From the NCBI RefSeq assembly GCF_010206195.1, contig NZ_VIQT01000010.1, forward strand, positions 248,001 to 312,000: a DNA stretch of 64,000 nt. The letters are read 5' to 3'. This DNA comes from Anaerotruncus colihominis. Its GTDB lineage: Bacteria > Bacillota > Clostridia > Oscillospirales > Ruminococcaceae. The notes under the pieces are model-generated. The model was not told the origin of the DNA. It saw only the letters and a program-made list of their open reading frames with translations, and ran no database searches. The translations under genes and the position numbers were made by a program. This document shows positions 50,359 through 59,030 of the stretch, piece after piece (position 1 is the first letter of the stretch; every line of letters begins with the position of its first letter).

Positions 50359-51909
50359 TCCATTTTGCAGGTCATTCAGTAAAGACGCGGGGAGTATTCC
50401 CACAAGGTCATAAGAAATGTCAATCTGCTGTTCCCTATGCCCCTTTGACTTATCCGGCGCGTGAACGTGCACCGCCTTTACCATGTCGTTTAAGACAGAG
50501 GGCGTTAATTCGTCCAAGTCAAGATATTTCCGTACTTTGCTGATAAACCTGTCAATGTTCTCTGTTTGTTCTTCCTGTTCGTTAATTTCTTCGTTCAATC
50601 GCAACAGCTTTTCCCGCAGTTCTTCCTGCTCCTGTTCGTAATCGTCGGAGAGCATTTGAAATCTGCTGTCAGATAGTTTCCCATTGGCGTTGTCCTCATA
50701 AATACGCTTGAATAATCGGTCAAGTTCCTCTATCCGCCGTTCTGCTTGCGTCAGTTGCCGCCGCTTCGCTGCCAGTTCTTTTTTCGCTTCGGCTTTCTGC
50801 TTCGCACCCATAGCTTTTCGGAATTGTTCTTCATGGTTTGCGACACAGGCAATCGTCAATCTCATGTGGGCGAGTACGCCCTGTTCCAAGACAACGGCGC
50901 GGATAAAATGAGTAGGGCAAACATCTTTCCCTTTAAGCCTTGAAGTAGAGCAGACAAAATGGTCTTGTCTTGCTTCAAAATTCTTGCTTGTGCAGTAATA
51001 CAGCTTTTCGCCGCAATCGGCACAACGCACAATGCCGGAGAACATATTTGTCTTTCCTGTCCTCGTCGGGCGGCGTTTGTTCTTCCGTAATTCCTGCACC
51101 CGCGCCCAAGTGTCGGCGTCAATGATTGCTTCGTGGGTATTCTCAAACACAAGCCATTTTTCCTCTGGATTGTAACAGGTTTTCTTGCTCTTGTAGGACT
51201 GTTTATAAGTCTTGAAGTTTACCGTATGCCCTTGATATTCTGGACGCTCCAAAATGCCTGATACTGTCTTGTTATCCCAATCATAAAGATTGTCCGGCGG
51301 CGCGTTCCTCGTTGCCCTGCCTGTCTGCTGAAAATAGGTTGTTGGCGTTATGACTTTATCTTCTTTCAGAATACGGGCAATCTGCGACGGCCCGTAACCG
51401 TCCAGACAAAGAGCGAATATCCGCTTGACTACTTCGGCAGCTTCTCCGTCCACAATCCACCGTTTCCTGTTGTCCGGGTCTTTCATGTAGCCATAGGGCG
51501 GATTTGTGCAGAGGTGTTCTCCTGCTTCTCCCTTTGACTTCATCACAGCGCGGATTTTCTTGCTTGTATCCTTTGCGTACCATTCATTGATGATATTCAA
51601 AAAGGGGGTAAAGTCGCTGTCCTGTTGGTTTGCGCTGTCTATGCCGTTGTTGATAGCGATAAACCGAACACCCTTTTCCACAAACAGGACTTCGGTATAA
51701 AATCCTACTTTCAGATAATCACGACCAAGCCGCGACATATCCTTGACAATCAGCGTTGCCACTTCTCCGTTTTCAATTCGTTCCAGAAGTTCGCTCCAAC
51801 TCGGACGGTTGAAGTTTGTTCCAGAATACCCGTCGTCCACGAAAAACGTGGTGTTTGAGAATTGGTTTTCTTTTGCGTATTTACTTAAAATCGCCTTTTG
51901 AGAGTTAAT
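50347..51909 (-). pseudogene. large serine recombinase lacking its catalytic N-terminus (remnant A)
   Basis: About 520 residues of a TnpX-type large serine recombinase. Clear parts are NSQKAILSKYAKENQF, FVDDGYSGTNFNRPSWSELL, VKDMSRLGRDYLKVGFYTE, the recombinase domain (PPYGYMKDPDNRKRW), the zinc ribbon CADCGEKLYYC, and a C-terminal coiled coil. Homologues begin about 30 residues earlier with a tyrosine-x-arginine-leucine-serine motif holding the nucleophile. Upstream of 51909 the frame has no such motif and no ribosome site. The gene was truncated when element B joined here, so it should be inactive. Confidence 0.8.
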
Positions 51910-51943
51910 ATGTAGAGGGTGGTTTCTGCCACCAAATACATAT
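51908..51943. repeat. nested palindrome at the A/B junction
   Basis: Outer arms ATATGTA/TACATAT and inner GGTGG/CCACC around TTTCTG, exactly where recombinase A homology ends. It is a candidate left end of element B. Confidence 0.5.
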
Positions 51944-52056
51944 GACTGCGGCTCATTTGTGGTGAATAGGACTTGCGGTTGTAGGAAAGGAGATAAAGCC
52001 CATATCGCATTATTGGTAGCCGCTACCGAAAACTTTTGAAATGACGGAGGAACGCT

Positions 52057-52440
52057 ATGGAGGAATTGAAACTGAGCATCCATGACGAGGCAACCGGCCT
52101 TGATTATGTCCTTGCCGGGGACTACTACATCCCGGCTATTGGACTGCCGGAGGACGATGACCGCCCCATCGGGAAGTGGGGGCGGATGCACCGGGCGTAT
52201 CTGGAGGAAACGAATCCGCTTCTGCTCAACCACCTGATTTTGACAGGCAAGCTGCACAACTACCTTGCCGACCTGGACGAGCAGGCGCAGGATCGCTATC
52301 GGCTCATCATCAGGCAGATGGCCGCCGAGGGCGTGACTGAGGACTTGAAGCGCCGATCACAGTGGGAATGGGTCAAGGCCATGAATAGCATTGTAAACCG
52401 CGCCGAGGAAAGTATCAAGCGAGAACTGATTTATACATGA
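52057..52440 (+). CDS. tnpV: TnpV-family transposon protein
   Basis: The product is 127 residues matching TnpV proteins of clostridial serine-recombinase transposons: YVLAGDYYIPAIGLPEDD, GKWGRMHRAYLEETNPLLLNHLILTGKLHNYLADLDEQAQDRYRLII, EGVTEDLKRRSQWEWVKAMNSI. No enzymatic role is established. Such genes accompany recombinase genes and are useful markers of these elements. GGAGGAACGCT precedes the ATG. It lies within element B, 530 bp before tnpW, and has a consensus promoter downstream of it. Confidence 0.85.
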   Translation: MEELKLSIHDEATGLDYVLAGDYYIPAIGLPEDDDRPIGKWGRMHRAYLEETNPLLLNHLILTGKLHNYLADLDEQAQDRYRLIIRQMAAEGVTEDLKRRSQWEWVKAMNSIVNRAEESIKRELIYT

Positions 52441-52591
52441 CTTTCACCCGGCATTTGCACCAGCGCAAGAGTGTACAGGCTTCCGCAAGGCTCCCTCTAT
52501 GGGCGGAACCTTGCGGGAGTTTTTCCTTTGCATTTGTACCATCGCTGACCGCCTATTCGCCGCCTCCCTCAAAAATTTTCTTCGGCAGGGC

Positions 52592-52620
52592 TTGACAAGA
52601 ACAAATGTTTGGATTATAAT
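52592..52620 (+). promoter_or_regulatory. full-consensus sigma-A promoter for tnpW-recombinase
   Basis: TTGACA (52592-52597), exactly 17 bp, TATAAT (52615-52620): both hexamers are perfect. The transcript would have about 350 bases of leader before tnpW. Confidence 0.85.
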
Positions 52621-52675
52621 GAGTTCATATTTAAACTGAATATTTGATGTCTATATAGTACACATATTTCATTTG

Positions 52676-52727
52676 GCAGATACATAACCGACTGCGGAAA
52701 AATCCGTGGGCGGTTTTTTGTATCTGC
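52676..52727 (+). terminator. leader hairpin / attenuator candidate
   Basis: The outer stem GCAGATAC/GTATCTGC encloses AACCG...CGGTT, followed by six T residues inside the structure (CGGTTTTTTG). It lies 55 bases downstream of the consensus promoter and could terminate early transcripts. The rest of 52441-52973 contains no gene I can support. Confidence 0.55.
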
Positions 52728-52973
52728 TTTTCCTTTCTCATACATAACCAAAAATCCAGAAGCAGAAAGGTGGTGTGATTGACAACTGAACGACCGTCCA
52801 AGCAGCTATCACGCCGGTGAAGTATGCCATGACCGAAAGCGAGCGTACCGAGGGTGAGACACAACGGCACAGCACCAACAAAGGGATTTGCCTGTCAGGA
52901 ACTGCTTCGGGGAAACGGCTTCCCATATCAGAAATTTCTGTTTTTGAGTTTCAATGATATGAGAAAGGACACC

Positions 52974-53427
<454 letters not shown>

Positions 53428-53437
53428 TTTTGTATTA

Positions 53438-55114
53438 TCAGACGGCAAAACTCTTGACATCAGCACCAATTTGCCGGAAATAAGACGTACTTTCCGTAGG
53501 TTCATCGCCGCTGTCTACCTTACCCACGAAGCTGTAAAAAATCTCGATTTTCCGGGTGTTCGTTTCCCTGTCCAGCTCATGGACTAAAATGCGGTCGATA
53601 AATTCATGGACGCTTTCATAGGTCAGCTCGCTGATCTCCGAGTACCGGCATACCAGAGCGACAAACCGCTTCACATCCGCCCCACGCTCGGCGGCGCTGT
53701 CAATCTCTTTCCGCAGTTCCGCCGTCCGTTTCGCCATCGCCGCTTTCTCGTCCTCATAGCCGGAGGTCAGAAGCGCAAACTGCTCACTTGACAAGCGGCC
53801 CAAGGCCATGTCCTCGTAAAGTTTGCGGAACAACAGATTAAGTTCATCCATCCGGCGTTCTGCCTTGCCCAGTTCTTTCCGCTTCTGGGCAAGGGCCTTT
53901 TTCGCGGCCTGCTCCCCACACTCGGCGGCGGTACGAACAAACTCCTGCTCATGCTCTTTCACATAGACCAAAACCCGCTGTAAATCGGCAAGGACAAGTT
54001 CTTTCAAAACGCTTTTACGGATGTAGTGCGTTGTGCAGAGAAAGTCGTTTCTGGCCCGGTTGCGGTAGTTGCCACAGGTGTAAGCGTGCTTTCGTTCCAG
54101 GGTTCCGGCGCCCTTTTGAAGATACATTTTGTAGCCGCAGTCCCCGCAGAACAGCAACCCCGAAAACAGGTCGATTTCCTCCGATTTTGTGGGCCGGTGT
54201 CGGGTGGCGATACGCTTTTGGGCAAGGGCAAAGGTTTCCTCGTCAACCAACGGTTCGTGAGTGTTGGGAAAGAAATACCGCTTGTCCTCCGGGTTTTTCC
54301 GTGTCTTTTTGGATTTATAAGACACCTTGCAGGTTTTCGCTGTGATGGTATGTCCCAAATACTCCTGTCGAGTGAGGATGTCATACAGCGTCTTATCCGG
54401 CCAGTTGTACCAGGCGTTCAGTTGGGGGCGGGGGTGACGAGTGCTGCCAGTACGCCGGTAGCGCAATTCTCCCACCGTCAAAATCTCATTATCCCGCAGC
54501 CAGTTTTGGATTTCGCACATGCGGTCGCCCCGCACATACATGGCGAAAATCTGCTTGACAATATGGGCCGTTTCCGGGTCGGGAATAAGATGATTGCGGT
54601 CATCCGGGTCTGCCAGATAGCCATACGGTACTTCTCCATTGACACGCTCTCCCCGCTGGGCCTTGGCCTGTTTGACAGCCCGGATTTTCTTGGATGTGTC
54701 GCGGGCGTAAAACTCATTGAACCAATTCCTCAGAGGGGTAAATTCGTTGTCCTCTCGCGCTGTGTCCACACCGTCATTGATAGCGATGTAGCGCACATCG
54801 TACTCCGGGAAAACGATTTCGATAAGTTCCCCGGTTTTCAGATAATTTCGGCCCAGGCGGGATAAGTCCTTGGTAATGACCGTCGCCACATTTCCGGCCT
54901 CAACTTCACGGAGCATGGCTTGAAGCCCCTCACGCTCGAAGCTGACCCCGGAAAATCCATCATCAATAAAAAAGCGGGTGTTCAGGAAAAAATGTTCATC
55001 AGCGTACCGTTGTAAAATCAGCTTTTGATTTTGGATACTCTCGCTCTCCCCAGCCTGCATATCCTCTTGGCTCAACCTGCAATAGAGGGCGGTGATTTTG
55101 CCTGCCTGCAACAT
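53438..55114 (-). CDS. large serine recombinase C (TnpX-type), intact
   Basis: The product is 558 residues from the ATG at 55114 (AAAGGAGG upstream). Catalytic domain: nucleophile Ser15 in ALYCRLSQEDMQAGESESI, then DDGFSGVSFEREGLQAML, ITKDLSRLGRNYLKTGELIE. The recombinase domain has VPYGYLADPDDRNHLI, a zinc ribbon CGDCGYKMYL...CGNYRNR, and a long C-terminal coiled coil (LAQKRKELGKAERRMDELNLLFRK). It is the probable integrase/excisionase of element C, located at the element's left end and read leftward. Unlike recombinases A and B in this window it is complete. Confidence 0.93.
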   Translation of the reverse strand: MLQAGKITALYCRLSQEDMQAGESESIQNQKLILQRYADEHFFLNTRFFIDDGFSGVSFEREGLQAMLREVEAGNVATVITKDLSRLGRNYLKTGELIEIVFPEYDVRYIAINDGVDTAREDNEFTPLRNWFNEFYARDTSKKIRAVKQAKAQRGERVNGEVPYGYLADPDDRNHLIPDPETAHIVKQIFAMYVRGDRMCEIQNWLRDNEILTVGELRYRRTGSTRHPRPQLNAWYNWPDKTLYDILTRQEYLGHTITAKTCKVSYKSKKTRKNPEDKRYFFPNTHEPLVDEETFALAQKRIATRHRPTKSEEIDLFSGLLFCGDCGYKMYLQKGAGTLERKHAYTCGNYRNRARNDFLCTTHYIRKSVLKELVLADLQRVLVYVKEHEQEFVRTAAECGEQAAKKALAQKRKELGKAERRMDELNLLFRKLYEDMALGRLSSEQFALLTSGYEDEKAAMAKRTAELRKEIDSAAERGADVKRFVALVCRYSEISELTYESVHEFIDRILVHELDRETNTRKIEIFYSFVGKVDSGDEPTESTSYFRQIGADVKSFAV

Positions 55115-55201
55115 GGTAGTCCTCCTTTCCGGCGGCAGGCAAGCATGGTTATGTACTGATGCCATTTTACCATAGACCGCCGCCCGTGTCAGCTCAAAAA
55201 T

Positions 55202-55369
55202 TCACTGTTTGTCAAATATTTTGCTTTGTTCCATGTCCTTTTTGATAAGTTTTCGGATTTTCCTGTCCAGGCTGTCCGTGGCTTGGTCGCTGGGTGAGGC
55301 GCAGACAAAATAAGTTGTTTTGCCGATTTGATGTTTTGTCGTGGTGACTTCACGCTGATTTTTCGGCAA
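55202..55369 (-). CDS. TnpW-like small transposon protein
   Basis: A 55-residue frame from a TTG at 55369 with AAAGGGGG seven bases upstream. KHQIGKTTYFVCASPSDQ and DSLDRKIRKLIKKDMEQ match the IGKTTY...ET...K-RLI pattern of TnpW proteins. It lies 88 bp upstream of recombinase C in the same direction, the same order as in element B. The start codon is uncertain. Confidence 0.6.
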   Translation of the reverse strand: MPKNQREVTTTKHQIGKTTYFVCASPSDQATDSLDRKIRKLIKKDMEQSKIFDKQ

Positions 55370-55459
55370 AGGTGTTCCCCCTTTCCAAAACGCAGGACAA
55401 GGCCCGCAGGCAGGAGGAACAGGGAAAGGGTAAGCTGTTCCTCCCGCTGGGGCCGATTA

Positions 55460-55696
55460 TCAGTTCACGCCGAGAATGGCGCGGATGAGCTTGTTTTCCA
55501 GACGGCTTTTCATGTACTCATCCAGGCAGGCGTGGGGACAGCCGTTTTCGTCGTAGACCGTCCGGGTACAGAGCTTGTTTATGTAGCCCTCGTAATACCG
55601 CAAGACCTGTTCCACAGCATCGGCATCCCCGGCGCGGGCCGCATCGCTCACCGCCAACGGCAGCAATTCACGGCCCTTGTAGTTCCGGCGCTTCAT
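55460..55696 (-). CDS. small helix-turn-helix (HTH_16-type) protein
   Basis: The product is 78 residues. RRNYKGRELLPLAVSDAARAGDADAVEQVLRYYEGYINKLCTR matches the short helical proteins that accompany sigma factors in clostridial conjugative and mobilisable elements. CPHACLDEYMKSRLENKLIRAI follows. It is four bases downstream of the sigma-factor stop, hence co-transcribed. It may be a partner or anti-activator of that sigma factor, which is inference. Confidence 0.75.
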   Translation of the reverse strand: MKRRNYKGRELLPLAVSDAARAGDADAVEQVLRYYEGYINKLCTRTVYDENGCPHACLDEYMKSRLENKLIRAILGVN

Positions 55697-55700
55697 GGTG

Positions 55701-56126
55701 CTAACCTCCTTTCCTCGCTGTCAGCTTCGTCCGCAGGACGTTCAGCGATTTTGTTCTGCGCCGCTGGACGGCACTCCGGGACAGTCCCAAGGCCTTGCCA
55801 ATCTCGCTGTCTGTCAAGTCCAGAACCAGGCGCAAAATCAAAATGCTTTGCTCCTGCTCCGGCAGACTGGCAAAGGCGTCGGCCACTTGTTGGCTTCTGA
55901 TCGACAGGTCGCAGCCACAGTAAGAGAACACATAGTTGTCGCTGGGATAGTCGTCAGTCGAACACAGCTTGTCCATCGCCGTTTGGGGCAGACGCTCCAA
56001 GGACGTTTCCCGGCTGGCCCGCCGCTTCATTTCCCGGATGTAGTCGATTGCCTCATGCTTCAACACGGTCTTGCAAAAGGCGTCAAACTTGCGCCGTTCG
56101 CCATAGTCACGGGGGTTGGTGTCCAT
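55701..56126 (-). CDS. sigma-70 family RNA polymerase sigma factor (element-encoded)
   Basis: The product is 141 residues from the ATG at 56126 (AAAGGGGGTGAG upstream). A region 2-like helix (KFDAFCKTVLKHEAIDYIREMKRRA), then region 4: AFASLPEQEQSILILRLVLDLTDSEIGKALGLSRSAVQRRRTKSLNVL, a clear helix-turn-helix with the recognition helix SRSAVQRRR. This short ECF-like form is typical of Tn916/Tn1549-like elements, where it switches on element genes. A leader ORF and terminator lie upstream, suggesting attenuated expression. Confidence 0.88.
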   Translation of the reverse strand: MDTNPRDYGERRKFDAFCKTVLKHEAIDYIREMKRRASRETSLERLPQTAMDKLCSTDDYPSDNYVFSYCGCDLSIRSQQVADAFASLPEQEQSILILRLVLDLTDSEIGKALGLSRSAVQRRRTKSLNVLRTKLTARKGG

Positions 56127-56268
56127 CTTCTCACCCCCTTTCGTTTGGGGATGGTGGTGGTACTTTCCCTTTCCGCTAACAGAGCGTTCAGCGGCACAGG
56201 TTTTGCGCGCAAAACCGCTTTCCGCAGAGAAAAAAGTGAAGAAAATTTTCCGGGCCACTGGAAACGAC

Positions 56269-56307
56269 AAAAACCGCCCGGCAGGTCACAGACCCACCGG
56301 GCGGTTT
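56269..56307 (-). terminator. intrinsic terminator upstream of the sigma gene
   Basis: Reading leftward, AAACCGCCCGG and CCGGGCGGTTT pair around a 14-base loop, followed by T residues. It ends transcripts entering from the lipoprotein side or from the leader ORF at 56323-56430. Confidence 0.85.
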
Positions 56308-56322
56308 GCACTGTATAGTTTG

Positions 56323-56430
56323 CTATATCTGCATCGTATAGTATAACTTCATAGCCGCAATTCCCCCATGCAGGGGACGGACTTTTTTTGACAACTGCTT
56401 TCCTAGTTGTCTACAGTGTAATACCCACAT
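56323..56430 (-). CDS. 35-residue leader-type ORF before the sigma gene
   Basis: ATG at 56430 with GGGAGGT seven bases upstream. The peptide starts MWVLHCRQLGKQLSKK and ends LYYTMQI. An internal stem (GACAACT 56390-56396 with AGTTGTC 56405-56411) lies in the ORF and the terminator follows 16 bases after the stop. The arrangement (short ORF, stem, terminator, then sigma gene) resembles translation-coupled attenuators such as the tet(M) leader of Tn916. The role is inference. Confidence 0.5.
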   Translation of the reverse strand: MWVLHCRQLGKQLSKKVRPLHGGIAAMKLYYTMQI

Positions 56431-56495
56431 AGCGGCTACCTCCCAAAGCCGCCAAAATCACAGCGGCGGCACTTTTTACCAAAGTACCGCCGCCA

Positions 56496-56535
56496 TGTGG
56501 AACCTATATAAAGCCAATATGGAACCTGTGTGAAA
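56496..56535 (-). promoter_or_regulatory. two response-regulator-type sites in the lipoprotein-sigma intergenic region
   Basis: Reading leftward, TTTCACA-CAGG-TTCCATA (56535-56518) and TTTATATAGG-TTCCACA (56512-56496) share the spacing of the motif upstream of the permease and response regulator genes. They could drive a leftward transcript through the leader ORF. Confidence 0.5.
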
Positions 56536-56546
56536 CGGGAATTTTT

Positions 56547-56810
56547 TTACTTCCTCGGTGTGACTACAATGCCGTCTGCATTATCCGGGTCGCGGAAGCT
56601 GTAAGTAAAGCCATCAGGTAAAGTTACATCGTCGGAATTGCCCTCGGTGTCCAACCCCGGTTCAGTGTCGATTTCAATATCCGTATCATCAATTTCCACG
56701 GAGTTCCCCAAATTCGTGTCCTGATCGCCGCCGTCTTTCTGATTTGTACAGCCGGTGAACAGCGAAAAGCAGGCCAGCATACACGCCAAAATAATAGCAA
56801 TTTTCTTCAT
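56547..56810 (-). CDS. small acidic lipoprotein
   Basis: The product is 87 residues from the ATG at 56810. Signal peptide MKKIAIILACMLACFSLFTGC with lipobox FTGC, then a short acidic mature part (EIDDTDIEIDTEPGLDTEG) ending YSFRDPDNADGIVV. It overlaps the ATPase stop by one base, so it is co-expressed with the transporter. It may be a surface accessory or sensor for the ABC system. No named family. Confidence 0.7.
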   Translation of the reverse strand: MKKIAIILACMLACFSLFTGCTNQKDGGDQDTNLGNSVEIDDTDIEIDTEPGLDTEGNSDDVTLPDGFTYSFRDPDNADGIVVTPRK

Positions 56811-57445
56811 CACACTTCCCTCTCTTTCAAATGTCCTCGTTTGATTTCCAACACCACATCCGCCTGCCTTGCCACCTCGCGGTCGTGCGTGACGACCACC
56901 ACGCACTTCCCGAACGCATGGGCGCTCTCTTTCAAAATCGCTGTGATCTCCTCGGCGGTGTCGGCGTCCAGGTTCCCGGTCGGCTCGTCCGCCAGAATGA
57001 CCGGGGCATCGGAGGCCAGTGCCCGCGCAATCGCCACCCGCTGTTGCTGTCCGCCGGACAGTTTCAGCACGTTCCGGGCAATCTCGTCTTGCTCCAGCCC
57101 CAGCCGTTCCAGAATGGGGGCGGCGTCCAGCTTGGCGGTAAGCCGTACATTCTCGATGGGCGTCATGTAGTCGATCAGATTATAGCTTTGGAAAATCAGC
57201 GAGATATGGTTCCTGCGGTGGTGTTCCAGGCCCTTTGTCGTAATGTCCTCACCGTCAAACAAAACGCTTCCCTGCGTTGGCACATCCAGCCCGCCCAATA
57301 GGGACAGCAGCGTGGTCTTGCCCGACCCGGACGGGCCGAGGATGGCATACATCTTCCCGGTTTCTAACTCTGCGCTAACATTCTGCAAAACCGCCTTACT
57401 CTTTTCGTAGGCGTAAGAAACATTTTTTAATTCCAGTGTAGGCAT
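56810..57445 (-). CDS. ABC transporter ATPase (MacB/LolD-type)
   Basis: The product is 211 residues. Walker A GPSGSGKTTLLSLLGGLD (residues 36-53), Q-loop ISLIFQSYNLIDYM, signature LSGGQQQRVAIARALA, Walker B VILADEPTGNLD, and H-loop VVVTHDREVARQAD. This is the mechanotransmission-type ATPase that powers FtsX-like permeases, often exporting or detoxifying peptides. It lies between the permease (14 bp upstream) and the lipoprotein gene. Not a drug half-exporter: it lacks membrane segments. Confidence 0.94.
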   Translation of the reverse strand: MPTLELKNVSYAYEKSKAVLQNVSAELETGKMYAILGPSGSGKTTLLSLLGGLDVPTQGSVLFDGEDITTKGLEHHRRNHISLIFQSYNLIDYMTPIENVRLTAKLDAAPILERLGLEQDEIARNVLKLSGGQQQRVAIARALASDAPVILADEPTGNLDADTAEEITAILKESAHAFGKCVVVVTHDREVARQADVVLEIKRGHLKEREV

Positions 57446-57458
57446 GATTGCCCCTCCT

Positions 57459-58895
57459 TTAGCTCATTTTTGACAGGATTTCACGGGGTTTCAGCCGCAT
57501 GACCGTGATGGACGATGTACTGACGGCCACAATGACAATGGCAAGGCCGATCAGATAGAGTTGGGCGAGGTTGTCCAGCCCAACGGACACTTGGATGCCG
57601 TTCTCCGTAGGCAGGGGCTTTTGGATAAGATTGTCCGCACCCACATCAACCGCAACGGCAGCAGATACAACATCGTTATCGTCCTCCGGCTCGGTCTGCA
57701 TACTCTGCTCCAACAGGTGGTTGCCAATCTGCCCCGCTATGGCGTTGCTGGTGAAATAGGACAGGCCAAAGGCGAGGACGGCAATCAGCAGCACCTCAAT
57801 CAAATACTGCCCGATAATAGCCGATTTCCTGATACCCACGGACAGGAATACGCCGATCTCATGGATGCGGGTCTTTGTCCAAAGGGTCAATATCAGGGCC
57901 AGAATGATGGCGCTGACAACGATAATCACCACCAGCAGGGTCACGACCAATTCATTCAGCGTAGCCAGCGGAGCGGCGGCGTTTTCGTAGGTTTCATTGT
58001 CCACCTCCACGGTAAAGGCTTTCCAGTCAATTCCCGGCAGGGCCTTGACTTCGGCCACCACCCGCGCCATGTCCTGCGGGTCGTCTATGGTAACGTGGAG
58101 CGCGGAAAAGCCGTAGTTGATTTCTCCGCCGTCAAACTCTTTTGAGGTCTGCAAATCCACAAACACCCGGTTCTGGATTTTGTCGTAGGTGGTGACGGTT
58201 TCCCCAAACTGCTCCACCGCATGAGGGGTAAACAGTCCGATGATCTGCACCCTGATTTCCGGCCCGGTAAAGCCCTGTTCTTCCACGCTGTAACTGTGGG
58301 CGGTGAGGTAGTCACCGATTTTCAGCTCGTTCCGTTCCGCCAAGTCCTGGCTGATGATTGCCACATGGGTATCATCAGTGGAGATATGCCGCCCCTCTGC
58401 CAGCGTCAGTGTGCCGGTGGTGAAAAGTTCGTCGTCCTCCGTGCTGCAAACGCCCAGCGCCTTTGTGTAGCCCTGATACTTTGCATCGGTCGAGATCGTT
58501 CCGGGAAACAGGGAAAGCCCGTCAAGCGGAAGAAGATTGTCCTGCCTTGCGCTGCAATACTTCACGCCGGAAACACCCTTAATGGCCGCGATATTTTCCG
58601 GGGTAAATTGTACGGTGGAGTACATGAGAAAGCTGCTTGATGTCTTTCCGCTTTCCTCGTCCACTTCATCTTTGACGGGTTCCTTCACCACATAGGGGCT
58701 GTTGCTCCAATCCACGAAAACGTCAAATTTTCCGCCCAGGCTCTGCCGCAGGTCAAGCTGCGCGGCCTCCGACGCTTTCCAGATGGAAAAGCCCGTGAGG
58801 ACAAAGGTTGCCATAATCAGCAGGATGGCGAACAGGAGAAGTGTTTTCCCCCGTTTTCGCGTGACGTATAAAAACGCCCTTTTGAAAATGCTCAT
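57459..58895 (-). CDS. FtsX-like ABC transporter permease
   Basis: The product is 478 residues from the ATG at 58895 (GGAGG eight bases upstream). An N-terminal membrane helix (TLLLFAILLIMATFVLTGF) precedes a large extracytoplasmic MacB-type domain. Three more helices follow near the end (LVVTLLVVIIVVSAIILALILTLW, YLIEVLLIAVLAFGLSYF, LYLIGLAIVIVAVSTSSI), ending PREILSKM, the FtsX-tail motif. The cytosolic loop between helices 2 and 3 contains RIHEIGVFLSVGIRKSAI, the coupling segment. It pairs with the ATPase next door. Peptide antibiotic or signal handling is inferred from the two-component neighbour. Confidence 0.88.
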   Translation of the reverse strand: MSIFKRAFLYVTRKRGKTLLLFAILLIMATFVLTGFSIWKASEAAQLDLRQSLGGKFDVFVDWSNSPYVVKEPVKDEVDEESGKTSSSFLMYSTVQFTPENIAAIKGVSGVKYCSARQDNLLPLDGLSLFPGTISTDAKYQGYTKALGVCSTEDDELFTTGTLTLAEGRHISTDDTHVAIISQDLAERNELKIGDYLTAHSYSVEEQGFTGPEIRVQIIGLFTPHAVEQFGETVTTYDKIQNRVFVDLQTSKEFDGGEINYGFSALHVTIDDPQDMARVVAEVKALPGIDWKAFTVEVDNETYENAAAPLATLNELVVTLLVVIIVVSAIILALILTLWTKTRIHEIGVFLSVGIRKSAIIGQYLIEVLLIAVLAFGLSYFTSNAIAGQIGNHLLEQSMQTEPEDDNDVVSAAVAVDVGADNLIQKPLPTENGIQVSVGLDNLAQLYLIGLAIVIVAVSTSSITVMRLKPREILSKMS

Positions 58896-58941
58896 GGTCG
58901 ATACCTCCATATTGTTGTGCTGTTCTTCTGAACGCACTCGC

Positions 58942-58974
58942 AGAATAGCATCCCAATGTGGAATGGGTATGAAA
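58942..58974 (-). promoter_or_regulatory. response-regulator-type promoter of the ABC operon
   Basis: Reading leftward, the motif TTTCATA-CCCA-TTCCACATT (58974-58955), seven bases, then TATTCT (58947-58942). The same motif, same spacing and a similar -10 occur upstream of the response regulator gene. Confidence 0.75.
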
Positions 58975-59000
58975 CGTATATGGAATTTAGGCAGAAATGA

Positions 59001-59024
59001 AAAACTCCCCAGCCGGGGAGTTTT
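59001..59024 (-). terminator. terminator between the two-component and ABC operons
   Basis: Stem AAAACTCCCC/GGGGAGTTTT, loop AGCC, followed leftward by five T residues. It separates the sensor kinase gene from the permease gene, which has its own promoter. Confidence 0.85.
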
Positions 59025-59030
59025 CCGCAT

